Below are positions 1-7,500 of a stretch of 41,584 nucleotides of DNA, one piece after another (the stretch's first letter is position 1; the number at the start of each line of letters is the position of its first letter). The translations under genes were made by a program, and so were the position numbers. The DNA is taken from assembly GCA_022775905.1 (NCBI GenBank), contig JALFJX010000022.1, positions 1 to 41,584 on the forward strand, read 5' to 3'. A model generated the notes under the pieces. The model had not been told where the DNA came from. It made no database searches and worked only from the letters and a program-made list of their open reading frames with translations. This stretch comes from Methanobrevibacter sp. GTDB lineage: Archaea > Methanobacteriota > Methanobacteria > Methanobacteriales > Methanobacteriaceae.

Positions 1-1400
1 GTATCAAATATATTCTTTCACATGTAAATTCCAAATATAGGGATAATGGTGTCAAATTATTTATAAAAAACCAAAAGAAAATTGATGAATTAGAAAAGAG
101 ATACTCCGAAGAAAATAGTATAAAAAATATTTTTAAAGGAATCTTTAGCAGTTCTGATTCCAGTGAAATTAAATCACTTGAGATTGAAATTGATGCCAGA
201 GATAAAATGCAAAAGGCAAAAGATATCTCTTCAACCAAGGGCAATGCAGATTTACAGGAAGCGCGGAATTTACTTGCTGAAGCAAAAAATGATATCTCCA
301 ATTTTCTAAAAAATAAAAATCCAAAACAATATCATAATTTAATAAGTTTAAAAATTGAGATTAATCAGTTAGAAGAAAAGATTACTGAAAGAATGATTGA
401 TGCAGATAAAAATAGATTATTTTTGATTGATAGAAACAAATATTTAAATAATCAATTTGATGGAAAACCAGGAACTGATTTAAAATTACAAAAAGAAGAT
501 TCTGGAGATACCATTACAATATATTATGAAGATACGCCTATTGGTATAGTCTCTAATAACCTTAGCAGTGATTTTGAAAAGCTATTTTCCAATATTTCTG
601 AACTCCAATATCTCCCAAAAGTTTCAGCTGCCAAATATTATCTTAAATACGGAAGATTTGAGATAATTGAGGTTGATGAAAATGCAATAAAAAAAGAAAG
701 GGTAAGATTAAGGATAGAACAAGAAAAAATCTTAAATAACTATCCTAAAGAAGAACTAATCACAATCATTGACACAAGACAATATGAAAAATTTAAAAAA
801 GGAATGAAGTTTACACTAAAAAAAGATTCCGATAATAAAAAGGCCGTTGATGCGATTGGAGTATATTTGGACAACAATAAAATAGGTTTTGTTGCTAATC
901 GCGTAGCATCCAATTGCAGATTAACTACACTGGCCTGCCTCCTTAAAAATATTCCTGATGTTTGTCATGCAGAATATCTGATGAAATATGATGACAACTA
1001 TCACATTGCTTGGATAATAAATAAATTAAAACCTGTTAACGATTACATATCCGAAAAGGAATATAATAAAGCTATTATTTATATTGATCATCTTTTAATC
1101 ACTGAACATGATAATATAGATTACTGGACAATAAAATGTTCATGTTATGAAAAGCTAAACCAATATGAGGATGTTGATAATTGTTATGATAAACTCATTG
1201 AATTAGATTCAAATAATATTGGATATTGGAAGAGCAAGGCCTCTAATTTAACTGAAATGAAAAGATTTGACGAAGCAACGGAATGTTTGAAAAATGCATC
1301 AGCAATATTTCCAAATAACTCATCTCTTAAAACATTAATAAGAGAAACATTAAAATTAAAAGGAAAACATGAATTAAAATTAAAACAAGAAAAATCTTAA
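1..1400 (+). CDS. HIRAN-like/TPR repeat protein, 5' partial
   Basis: The reading frame is open to the left edge of the window (codons run from position 3), so the ATG at 207 is internal and the true start lies outside. The visible protein begins with a charged, coiled-coil-like stretch. It then has two related modules of about 75 residues (roughly 690-890 and 1005-1020 bp centres of the first and second copies are approximate; second module clearest at 800-1020) with the pattern G-x-x-F-x-L-K, an (A)I-x-V-Y strand and a K/T-I-G-(F/I)-V strand, which resembles a HIRAN fold. At least two tetratricopeptide repeats follow (1060-1370). HIRAN domains bind DNA ends or act as adaptors, and TPRs bind proteins; the function here is unknown. 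The frame ends at TAA 1398-1400 because one A is missing from a run at 1390-1394; with six A's it would read straight into the next fragment. Confidence 0.6.
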   Translation, partial: IKYILSHVNSKYRDNGVKLFIKNQKKIDELEKRYSEENSIKNIFKGIFSSSDSSEIKSLEIEIDARDKMQKAKDISSTKGNADLQEARNLLAEAKNDISNFLKNKNPKQYHNLISLKIEINQLEEKITERMIDADKNRLFLIDRNKYLNNQFDGKPGTDLKLQKEDSGDTITIYYEDTPIGIVSNNLSSDFEKLFSNISELQYLPKVSAAKYYLKYGRFEIIEVDENAIKKERVRLRIEQEKILNNYPKEELITIIDTRQYEKFKKGMKFTLKKDSDNKKAVDAIGVYLDNNKIGFVANRVASNCRLTTLACLLKNIPDVCHAEYLMKYDDNYHIAWIINKLKPVNDYISEKEYNKAIIYIDHLLITEHDNIDYWTIKCSCYEKLNQYEDVDNCYDKLIELDSNNIGYWKSKASNLTEMKRFDEATECLKNASAIFPNNSSLKTLIRETLKLKGKHELKLKQEKS

Positions 1401-1438
1401 ATAGTTATTCTAAAGATGATTTAATTACTATCGTTGAA
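717..1438 (+). repeat. Internal direct repeat of a linker plus HIRAN-like module (717-773 and 1382-1438)
   Basis: Positions 717-773 and 1382-1438 are clearly related at DNA level, both containing a block beginning AACAAGAAAAA and continuing TCTTAAATA. The first copy has six A's after AACAAG and the second has five. Both copies lead into a HIRAN-like module, so the gene grew by internal duplication. The missing A in the second copy causes the frameshift between the two reading frames. Confidence 0.7.
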
Positions 1439-2218
1439 TTGGATGATAGTGATGTTGATTTTAAAGAAAAAATGGAATTTAAGCTAATAAAGGAATCAGA
1501 TAACATATATGGTATAAATGTCATTGCAGTGTATTTAGACGCTAATAAAATTGGATATGTTGCAAATGGAGATAATGCAACCTGTGAGTTCACAACTGAT
1601 GCAAATGACATTGAAGACCTTCCTGAAATTACTTATTCAAAATATATAATGAATTACTGTGATAGCTATCATGTTGCCAAGATAATAAAAGATAGATATA
1701 TTAATCTAAGGCTGGCTAACAGGCATAAAAGGAAAGGAGAATATTCTAAAGCTTTGGACTGTTATAATGATGTACTTGAATTAAATCCTGATGATGAATA
1801 TTCTTTGGAACGTAAAGCAGAACTTTTATGTTCATTAAAAAGATGGGATGAAGCACTTAAATGTTATGACATGATGGGCGACTGGAGTGGAAAAGCATCT
1901 GTTTTTATTGAAATGGGAAACTATGAAGATGCTTTTAACTGTTATGATGCAATAGATGACTTGTACGGTAAAGCAATTGTTTTAGTACATATGGGAAGAT
2001 ATGAAGAAGCACTGGAGTGTTGTGGTAAATTAGTTGGATCTCTAGGTTATGTTAGGAATCTAAGGGAAATAGGAAGATTATTGATTGATTTGGAAAGATA
2101 TGATGAAGCTATTGAATGTCTTGATATGGCATTATCTGAATATCCTAATGAACATTCAGTTTTATCATTAAAAGAATATGCGCTGTCCTGTTTAGAAGAA
2201 GAAATTTTTGGCGGATAA
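1439..2218 (+). CDS. HIRAN-like/TPR protein fragment (continuation of the preceding gene)
   Basis: This frame starts with an unconvincing TTG and no ribosome binding site, and its frame is open further upstream to about 1382. It holds a third HIRAN-like module (about 1455-1690, with I-A-V-Y and K-I-G-Y-V strands) and then about five TPR-like helices (1700-2200) with the repeated pattern YD/YEEA(L/I)-x-C. It is homologous to the second half of the upstream frame. I read both as one ancestral gene split by a single-base deletion at 1390-1394. Whether a separate protein is made from here is doubtful. Confidence 0.55.
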   Translation: MDDSDVDFKEKMEFKLIKESDNIYGINVIAVYLDANKIGYVANGDNATCEFTTDANDIEDLPEITYSKYIMNYCDSYHVAKIIKDRYINLRLANRHKRKGEYSKALDCYNDVLELNPDDEYSLERKAELLCSLKRWDEALKCYDMMGDWSGKASVFIEMGNYEDAFNCYDAIDDLYGKAIVLVHMGRYEEALECCGKLVGSLGYVRNLREIGRLLIDLERYDEAIECLDMALSEYPNEHSVLSLKEYALSCLEEEIFGG

Positions 2219-2283
2219 AAGATTATTGAAAAAATTAAAAAAGGAGAATCTGCAGCCATAATAGATAGTAATTAGGTGGTAAT

Positions 2284-2529
2284 GTGGAAGACATTGATTG
2301 TGTTAACAGATCCCAATATAGGCTAAAAGTAATGAAATCTTTAGATGGCGAAGTAAAGATTCCATCTGAAATAGCTAATGATACAGAAATATTTCAGAAC
2401 CATATATCCAATACCCTTAGACAATTAAAGGAACATAAACTTATTGAATGTATTAATCCTGAAGTAAAAAGAGGCAGGTTGTACTGACTTACTGATAAAG
2501 GCGAGAGGATAATTAAAAAAATTAATTGA
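2284..2529 (+). pseudogene. Winged-helix transcriptional regulator with internal TGA stop
   Basis: A GTG start at 2284 follows an AGGTGG ribosome binding site. The protein has an N-terminal segment, a recognition-helix region ending SNTLRQLKEHKLIE and a wing ending GRLY, the usual layout of small archaeal ArsR/MarR-like winged-helix proteins. TGA at 2485-2487 interrupts the frame, and the same frame continues L-T-D-K-G-E-R-I-I-K-K-I-N to TGA 2527-2529. LTDKGE is the standard end of such proteins, so the gene has a nonsense codon (for example from CGA or TGG). The shortened 67-residue protein would lack only about 14 residues and might keep some DNA binding. Confidence 0.6.
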
Positions 2530-2548
2530 TTAAATCTCTTAATATTAA

Positions 2549-2955
2549 TCAATAGATGATTATTTAGAGGATAATGCAAATGAAAATAAAACTCAGATTT
2601 CAGGTATTGGTTTAATAAAGCTTCTGCTTTAGTTCGCCTAAAAAAATATGATGAGGCTATTGAATGTTTTGATAAAGCAATAGAACTTAATCCAAATCTG
2701 CATCTTCTTTGGTACTTTAAAGGTAAAGTATTAGTGGAATTAAATAGGTATGATGAATCAATTGAATATTTGGATAAAGCTTGTTCCATTGAACCTAATA
2801 ATTTTCGGATATTGTTCACTATCGCTGAAGTATATTATAAATTAAAAGAATATGACAAAGCCATGGAATATGTTACAAAAGCAAAGCAACTAAATTCAAC
2901 AGATTCTAGGGTGTTATTGTTAATTGAAAAAATTGAAGAAACACGAAAGAATTAA
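2549..2955 (+). pseudogene. TPR protein remnant, start lost and frameshifted
   Basis: Three to four TPR units can be read at 2605-2952, with motifs such as KKYDEAIECFDKAIELNP and NRYDESIEYLDKA. The frame has no start: it is closed by TGA at 2581 upstream of the first repeat, while a neighbouring frame (2549-2605) encodes an acidic linker and joins it if one base is added near 2603 (SG then YWFNKAS). The nearest in-frame start, GTG at 2734, lies inside a repeat. It is related to the TPR gene at 1-2218 and is probably a decayed paralogue or a detached 3' end. Confidence 0.6.
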
Positions 2956-2987
2956 TTTTAATGGGAGGATAATAAGATAATGAATTA

Positions 2988-4149
2988 ATGCCAATAATAT
3001 CCGGTGTAGTTGGACATTTATCTATTGTAACAACTGTATGTTCATTGATTTTTATATTGATTTTAATGATATATTATTCAAGAAAATGGGTTAAAAAAGA
3101 TCTGGACAGTCAAATATTAAAACAAGAAGCAGTTAACTTACAGAATACAATTGAAAATGTACAATCAATATCAAAAATAGCTATTTTGAATGGTAGTCCT
3201 GGTAAATTCAACTGGACTACTGAAATATTTGAAATTTTAGAAATTGAATCAACTGATGGTCTGATTGATTATAATTTACTTTTAAAATATGCTACACAAG
3301 ATTCAGTGGATTTAGTGTATGAAAAATGGGAATCTGCAAAGGATGCTGGACCTGGGGATGTAATAAATTTTGAAATAACATTAACAATTACTACTGGAAA
3401 AGGAACTAGAAAATATCTCAAATATTTCTCAAGTAATTATATTGAAACAGATTTTGAATCAAGAGTAATTAACGCATTTGTTGAAGATATTACTGATGAA
3501 ATAGTAGCTTAAAAGAATTTGGAAAAATCTTTGGAAAATCAAAAGATATTAATTAAAGAGGTTCATCATCGTGTTAAGAACAACCTTCAGCTTATCAGAA
3601 GTTTCATCAGTCTAGAAAAAAGATTCCATCCGGGGGATTATGAGACAATTCTCAATGTTACTGAAAAGCGTATTAATTCATTGTCTTCAATCCATACCAG
3701 AATTTACAATCAGGATGATATGAATTATATTTTGATGCATCCATTTTTAAATGAATTGGATGATGCTTTGATGGAATTTTCACCATATACTGATATTAAT
3801 TTCAATAGTGATGTTCCGGAGTATTTAGCATTCGCAATTGATACAGTTACTCCATTAACATTTAATTATTAATGAATTAACCACAAATTCTTTTAAATAT
3901 GTATTTGATGATGCATCTGAAAATAAAACAATTTTTAAATCCTTGAAATTATTTGAAAAAGATGGTGAAGATTTCGTCAGGTTTGAATATAAAGATAATG
4001 GTAGAGGATTAAAAGATGAAAATGAATTTATTACATCAAAAAGTTTAGGTTGGCAAATCATCGGTTCATTATCTGGTCAAATGGATGGTGAATATGAAAT
4101 AATCAATGAAAATGGATTTGGATTTATTTTGACATTTCCAATAAGATAA
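2988..4149 (+). pseudogene. Membrane PAS-HisKA_2 sensor histidine kinase, broken
   Basis: Three collinear pieces make one kinase. 2988-3512 gives a membrane helix (about residues 7-28) and a PAS-like sensor domain. 3519-3872 gives the HisKA_2 dimerisation region with the phospho-acceptor motif KEVHHRVKNNLQ. 3865-4149 gives the HATPase domain with an N box (INELTTNS), a DNGRGL ATP-lid motif and a SLGWQII box. TAA at 3510-3512 separates the first two pieces in the same frame. An extra A at 3864-3865 shifts the frame just before the N box. A GGGAGG lies about 20 bases before the start. With two independent lesions the gene is very likely inactive. The second frame alone could make a small HisKA fragment. 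Confidence 0.75.
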
Positions 4150-4159
4150 TTTTAAAAAA

Positions 4160-4343
4160 ATAAAAAAGTGAGAGATGGTGTTTTTAATAATTTATGTATA
4201 GGAAAATTTTTTTGAGGTTGATTTTGGTTTTATCAAAAATCCCATGATCAATTTTTCTCTATTGTGTGTTATAATGGAGGAAAGCATGTTTCATGTTTTT
4301 TGATTAATTTGCCATCTCTGAAAGATACAAATTTTGTACTTTC
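4160..4343 (-). ncRNA. Candidate small non-coding RNA, copy A
   Basis: On the minus strand a TATA box (TTTAAATA, 4372-4365) lies about 25 bases before a predicted 5' end at 4343. The predicted transcript opens with a hairpin (4343-4320). An 8-base arm AGAGATGG follows directly and is complementary to CCATCTCT about 130-140 bases later (4170-4177 on the plus strand). A U-rich tail TTTTTTATTTTTTT (4167-4154) then ends it. No reading frame is conserved between the two copies: short frames begin at ATG but diverge in sequence and length. Expected length is about 185 nt. I know no family that it matches. The alternative is a dead promoter-gene remnant. Confidence 0.5.
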
Positions 4344-4364
4344 AATTAAAACATAGGTAATTAA

Positions 4365-4372
4365 TATTTAAA
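4365..4372 (-). promoter_or_regulatory. TATA box for ncRNA copy A
   Basis: TTTAAATA on the minus strand, preceded by a purine-rich AAAAGC (BRE-like). Its centre is about 25 bases from the predicted RNA start at 4343. Confidence 0.5.
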
Positions 4373-4469
4373 TGCTTTTGGTAACCATTCACTCACCATA
4401 AGTTGTTGATGATAAAAATTGGGGACAATGCATATTATTGAAAATTGTTAGTAATGATCTTTGTAAAAA

Positions 4470-4695
4470 AAATAAAAAAGTGAGAGATGGTGTTTTTAAT
4501 AATTTATGTATAGGAAAATTTTTTTGAGGTTGATTTTAACTTAACGCTATATCAAAAAATTATTCTAAAAAATCCCATGATTAATTTTTATTATTATAGT
4601 GTGTTATAATGGAGAATAATAATGTTTCATGTTCATTTTTCTTAATTTCTTGATTTAATTTGCCATCTCTGGAAAGATACAAATTTTGCATCTTC
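4470..4695 (-). ncRNA. Candidate small non-coding RNA, copy B
   Basis: Same architecture as copy A: TATA box at 4723-4716, predicted 5' end at about 4695, a 5' hairpin (4695-4672) of up to 11 pairs, the closing arm AGAGATGG, the matching arm CCATCTCT (4482-4489 on the plus strand) and a U-rich tail (4479-4465). The 5' hairpin differs from copy A by changes that keep or improve pairing. The interior keeps blocks such as CTCCATTATAACACAC and AACCTCAAAAAAATTTTCC. It is divergent from the HxlR gene at 4819, so the two may be co-controlled. Confidence 0.5.
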
Positions 4696-4715
4696 AATTT
4701 AACATGGGCAGTTAG

Positions 4716-4723
4716 TATTTAAA
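4716..4723 (-). promoter_or_regulatory. TATA box for ncRNA copy B
   Basis: TTTAAATA on the minus strand, preceded by AAAAGAA. It is placed exactly as in copy A. Confidence 0.5.
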
Positions 4724-4730
4724 TTCTTTT

Positions 4731-4770
4731 GGTAACCTTTTGCTCACCATAAATCGGTAACTATATATGT
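4731..4770 (+). promoter_or_regulatory. Divergent control region of the HxlR gene
   Basis: GGTAAC occurs twice (4731-4736 and 4756-4761), the second directly abutting a TATATATG TATA box for the rightward gene. The spacing of about 25 bases resembles paired half-sites of an autoregulated dimeric repressor. This is an inference from position and repetition only. Confidence 0.35.
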
Positions 4771-4818
4771 ATAAAAAATAATCCATTAATTAATAATAAC
4801 TTTATTGGAGGTTTTATT

Positions 4819-5190
4819 ATGAATGCAAATGCTCAACTAATGAATTTTCCAATTGATAATGTTATACAATTAATTAGGAAAAAATGGGTTGTTCAAATCA
4901 TAAACGATTTGTTCTTTGGTAAAACTCGTTTCCATGAATTTAAAGAAAATAAACCTAAATTATCCAACAGAGTCTTAAGCAGTTGTCTTAAAGACATGGA
5001 AGATAATGGTTTAATTAAACGTATTGCAGACAAATACGACAAAAAGAATGTCAGGTATTATCTAACAGAAAAAGGTCAATCATTAAATAAGATTATTTAT
5101 GAAATGGCAATTTTCAGTGTAGATACAGAAAATTACACGGACAAAACAAAAACTGAACTCAAATCGGTTTTCAAGGAAAAATTATTATAA
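4819..5190 (+). CDS. HxlR-family winged-helix transcriptional regulator
   Basis: At 123 residues it has the usual length for the family. The order is typical: helix with KKWVVQIINDLFFG (W is the hallmark of the HxlR domain), FHEFKENKP, recognition region LSNRVLSSCLKDMEDNGLI, then a wing with VRYYLTEKGQSL. HxlR proteins are DNA-binding regulators, often controlling neighbouring redox or detoxification genes. GGAGG lies 7 bases before the ATG, and a TATA box is at 4762-4769. It stands alone, divergent to the repeated RNA element, and is closed by a strong terminator. Its targets may be the flavoprotein and nitroreductase genes downstream, but no shared operator proves this. Confidence 0.85.
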   Translation: MNANAQLMNFPIDNVIQLIRKKWVVQIINDLFFGKTRFHEFKENKPKLSNRVLSSCLKDMEDNGLIKRIADKYDKKNVRYYLTEKGQSLNKIIYEMAIFSVDTENYTDKTKTELKSVFKEKLL

Positions 5191-5207
5191 ATTTTTCTTA
5201 ATTTTTT

Positions 5208-5230
5208 GAGGATTTATCATCCTCTTTTTT
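5208..5230 (+). terminator. Hairpin terminator after the HxlR gene
   Basis: GAGGAT (5208-5213) pairs with ATCCTC (5219-5224) around a 5-base loop and is followed by six T's. Confidence 0.75.
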
Positions 5231-5344
5231 ACTTATTTTTTTAAAAACTACTACTTTTTAATAGAAATTTTCCCTATTTAAGCATTACATTTAAAAAACA
5301 AGAAAATCATATTATATAATGATTAAAAAATTAGGGGACACAAA

Positions 5345-6622
5345 GTGTTAGATATAAAATTATTCAGAGAAAATCCAGAAATAATTATAGACTCTGAAAA
5401 GAAGAGATTTAGAGACACAGTAAATGTCGAAAAAGTAATTGAATACGATAATTTATGGAGAGAAGGAGAAAGAAAACTCAATGCTCTTAGAGCTGAAAAA
5501 AATAAATTATCCAAATCATTTAAAAAAGCAAAAGAAGAAGGTAACTTTGAAGAGGTAATTGCTAAATCCAAACAGGTAGCTAATGATATCAAAGAGTTAA
5601 CTGCAAAAAATGCAGAATACCTTAAACTCAGAGATGACTATAGATACAAAGTAGGAAACCTCATTGATGATGATGTACCAATTTCTGATACTGAGGATGA
5701 CAATGTGGTAGTGAGAACCTACGGTGAAATCCCAGAACATGATTTCGAACTCTTAAATCACGTGGATTTAATTAAGAAAATTGATGGTGCAGATCTTGAA
5801 ACTGCAGCAGCTATTTCAGGAGCACGTTTCTACTACTTGAAAAGAGATATCTTGCACTTAAACTTGGCATTAATTCAATTTGCATTAGCAGAACTAGAAG
5901 CTGAAGGTTATATACCAATGCAAACTCCATTCTTTGTAAAAGGGGAAGTTGCAGCAGAAACCTCAGAACTTGGTGAATTTGAAGAAACTTTATACAAAGT
6001 TGAAAACGAAGACATGTACTTAATTGCAACTGCTGAACAAACATTAGCAGCACTTCACAGAAATGAAATCATTGCACCTGAAGACTTGCCATTAAGATAC
6101 TGTGCACTTTCAACATGTTTTAGAAAAGAAGCAGGATCTCACGGAAAAGATACTTTAGGAATATTTAGAGTTCACCAATTTGAAAAAATCGAACAGTTCA
6201 TTTATTCCACACCTGAAGATTCAAGAAACCAACATGATCACTTAATGGAAGTAACCGAAAGAATCTATCAAAAATTAGGTATTCCATACCAAGTAATAGC
6301 TATTGTATCTTCTGCATTGAACGATAATGCTGCTATCAAATACGATTTGGAAGCATGGTTCCCAGGTTCCAAAGCATTCAGGGAATTAGTATCCTGTACT
6401 AACTGTAAAGACTACCAAGCACGTAAAACAAAAACACGTTATGGAAGAGCAGGTTCTGGAGATGCTCAAGTTTTACACACTTTAAACAGTACAGCTATTG
6501 CAACAGAAAGAACAATGTGTTGTATTTTAGAAAACTACCAACAAGCTGACGGTAGTGTTAAAGTTCCTGAAGTGTTAGTCCCTTACATGAATGGAAAAAC
6601 TGTTATTGAAGCTAAAAACTAG
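5345..6622 (+). CDS. serS: Seryl-tRNA synthetase, canonical type
   Basis: A class II synthetase that charges tRNA-Ser in the cytoplasm. At 425 residues it is the normal length. The N-terminal 100 residues form the antiparallel coiled-coil tRNA arm (MLDIKLFRENPE, then a charged heptad region). Motif 1 lies around residues 170-195, motif 2 at about 259-285 (CFRKEAGSHGKDT then FRVHQFEK) and motif 3 near 379-399 (LNSTAIATERT). This is the canonical bacterial/archaeal SerRS and not the zinc-containing methanogen type known from Methanothermobacter and Methanococcus. The start is GTG with AGGGGA 6-8 bases upstream. A TATA-like region lies around 5309-5319. It is a single gene. Confidence 0.95.
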   Translation: MLDIKLFRENPEIIIDSEKKRFRDTVNVEKVIEYDNLWREGERKLNALRAEKNKLSKSFKKAKEEGNFEEVIAKSKQVANDIKELTAKNAEYLKLRDDYRYKVGNLIDDDVPISDTEDDNVVVRTYGEIPEHDFELLNHVDLIKKIDGADLETAAAISGARFYYLKRDILHLNLALIQFALAELEAEGYIPMQTPFFVKGEVAAETSELGEFEETLYKVENEDMYLIATAEQTLAALHRNEIIAPEDLPLRYCALSTCFRKEAGSHGKDTLGIFRVHQFEKIEQFIYSTPEDSRNQHDHLMEVTERIYQKLGIPYQVIAIVSSALNDNAAIKYDLEAWFPGSKAFRELVSCTNCKDYQARKTKTRYGRAGSGDAQVLHTLNSTAIATERTMCCILENYQQADGSVKVPEVLVPYMNGKTVIEAKN

Positions 6623-6676
6623 CTTCTCTTATTTTCTTTTTTTATTTTTTTTATAAATTTAATTACAGTGGTAATT

Positions 6677-7483
6677 ATGATATTTTATTTTTCTGCAACC
6701 GGAAACTCACTTTATGCTGCAAAGACTATTGCTCAAAACCTTGGTGAGGACATTATTAACATTGCAACAATAATGAATGATTCTGATGCTGATTGTACAT
6801 TCAGCTTAAAAAATGATGAGGTAATTGGTTTTATTTTCCCATTATTTGCATGGTCTGCACCTCAAATGGTGTTTGAGTTCATTGAACAGGTTAAATTTAC
6901 TAACTATAATAACAATTATACATTCACAATAGCTACCTTTGGACAAAACATTGGTCGTTTTGATAATTTCATTAAAGAAGCATTAAATGATAAAAATATG
7001 AATCTAAACAGTGCTTTTTCACTTAACATGCCAAATAATTATATTATGGTTTGGGATGAAGCAAAACAGATTGATTGTCTAAAAAAAGCTGAAGAAAGAA
7101 TTGGTAATATTTGTGAAATTCTAAACGAAAGAAAAGATATATTTGATATTGAAACTATAATCAACGGTTCCAAAGCATCTAAAGGAACTGGTGCTGAAGC
7201 TGCAGCGAACATGAACGAATGGTTCAACAATAGACTTCACGATCCATCTCAATTCTATGTTACTGATGATTGTGTTGGATGTAAATTATGTATTGAAGTC
7301 TGCAATGGTCAGACATTGACTTATCCTGATAAGAAGCCTGTTTGGGGAGATAACTGTTATAAATGTTTAGCATGTCTTCATGCATGTCCGAACAGAGCTA
7401 TTCAGTTTGGTAAATTTACGGAATCCAATGGAAGATATAAAAATCCAAATATTGATATTGATGAATTGAAGATATTTAAATAA
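6677..7483 (+). CDS. EFR1-type ferredoxin-flavodoxin fusion protein
   Basis: The N-terminal flavodoxin-like domain starts IFYFSATGNSLYAAKTIA, where SATGNS is the FMN phosphate loop. The C-terminus has two 4Fe-4S clusters: Cys 199/202/205/209 and Cys 227/230/233/237. The last Cys of the second cluster is followed by Pro as usual; in the first cluster it is followed by Asn. I chose ATG 6677 over GTG 6668 because GTGGT then lies at ribosome-binding distance and the strand begins properly. EFR1 proteins are putative electron carriers of anaerobes without a firmly known partner. The next gene follows after 17 bases, so this is probably the first gene of a three-gene flavoprotein operon. Confidence 0.88.
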   Translation: MIFYFSATGNSLYAAKTIAQNLGEDIINIATIMNDSDADCTFSLKNDEVIGFIFPLFAWSAPQMVFEFIEQVKFTNYNNNYTFTIATFGQNIGRFDNFIKEALNDKNMNLNSAFSLNMPNNYIMVWDEAKQIDCLKKAEERIGNICEILNERKDIFDIETIINGSKASKGTGAEAAANMNEWFNNRLHDPSQFYVTDDCVGCKLCIEVCNGQTLTYPDKKPVWGDNCYKCLACLHACPNRAIQFGKFTESNGRYKNPNIDIDELKIFK

Positions 7484-7500
7484 ATTAAAAAGGTGTAATT

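Larger units (their letters stand above)
4154..4402. repeat. Direct repeat copy A (about 250 bp) containing a candidate RNA gene
   Basis: It starts in an A-rich run followed by GTGAGAGATGGTGTTTTTAA and ends near GGTAACC...CTCACCATAA. The same blocks recur in order at 4465-4753 with substitutions and small indels. There are no terminal inverted repeats of the whole unit and no target-site duplication that I can see, so it looks like a tandem duplication and not an insertion sequence. Confidence 0.85.
4465..4753. repeat. Direct repeat copy B (about 290 bp)
   Basis: Second copy of the 4154-4402 element, offset by about 312 bases at its left end. It is longer because of insertions (for example around 4540-4570). 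It ends next to the HxlR promoter. Confidence 0.85.

Noticed and set aside
207-209. ATG as the start of the first gene
   Set aside because: The same frame is open and protein-like to the left edge, so the ATG is internal and the gene is truncated by the window.
4190-4620. Small proteins inside the two repeat copies
   Set aside because: Frames begin with ATG in both copies but differ in length and sequence and end early, so there is no conserved coding.
4154-4753. Insertion sequence or MITE
   Set aside because: No terminal inverted repeats of the whole unit, no target duplication and no transposase; each copy has its own promoter-like and terminator-like ends.
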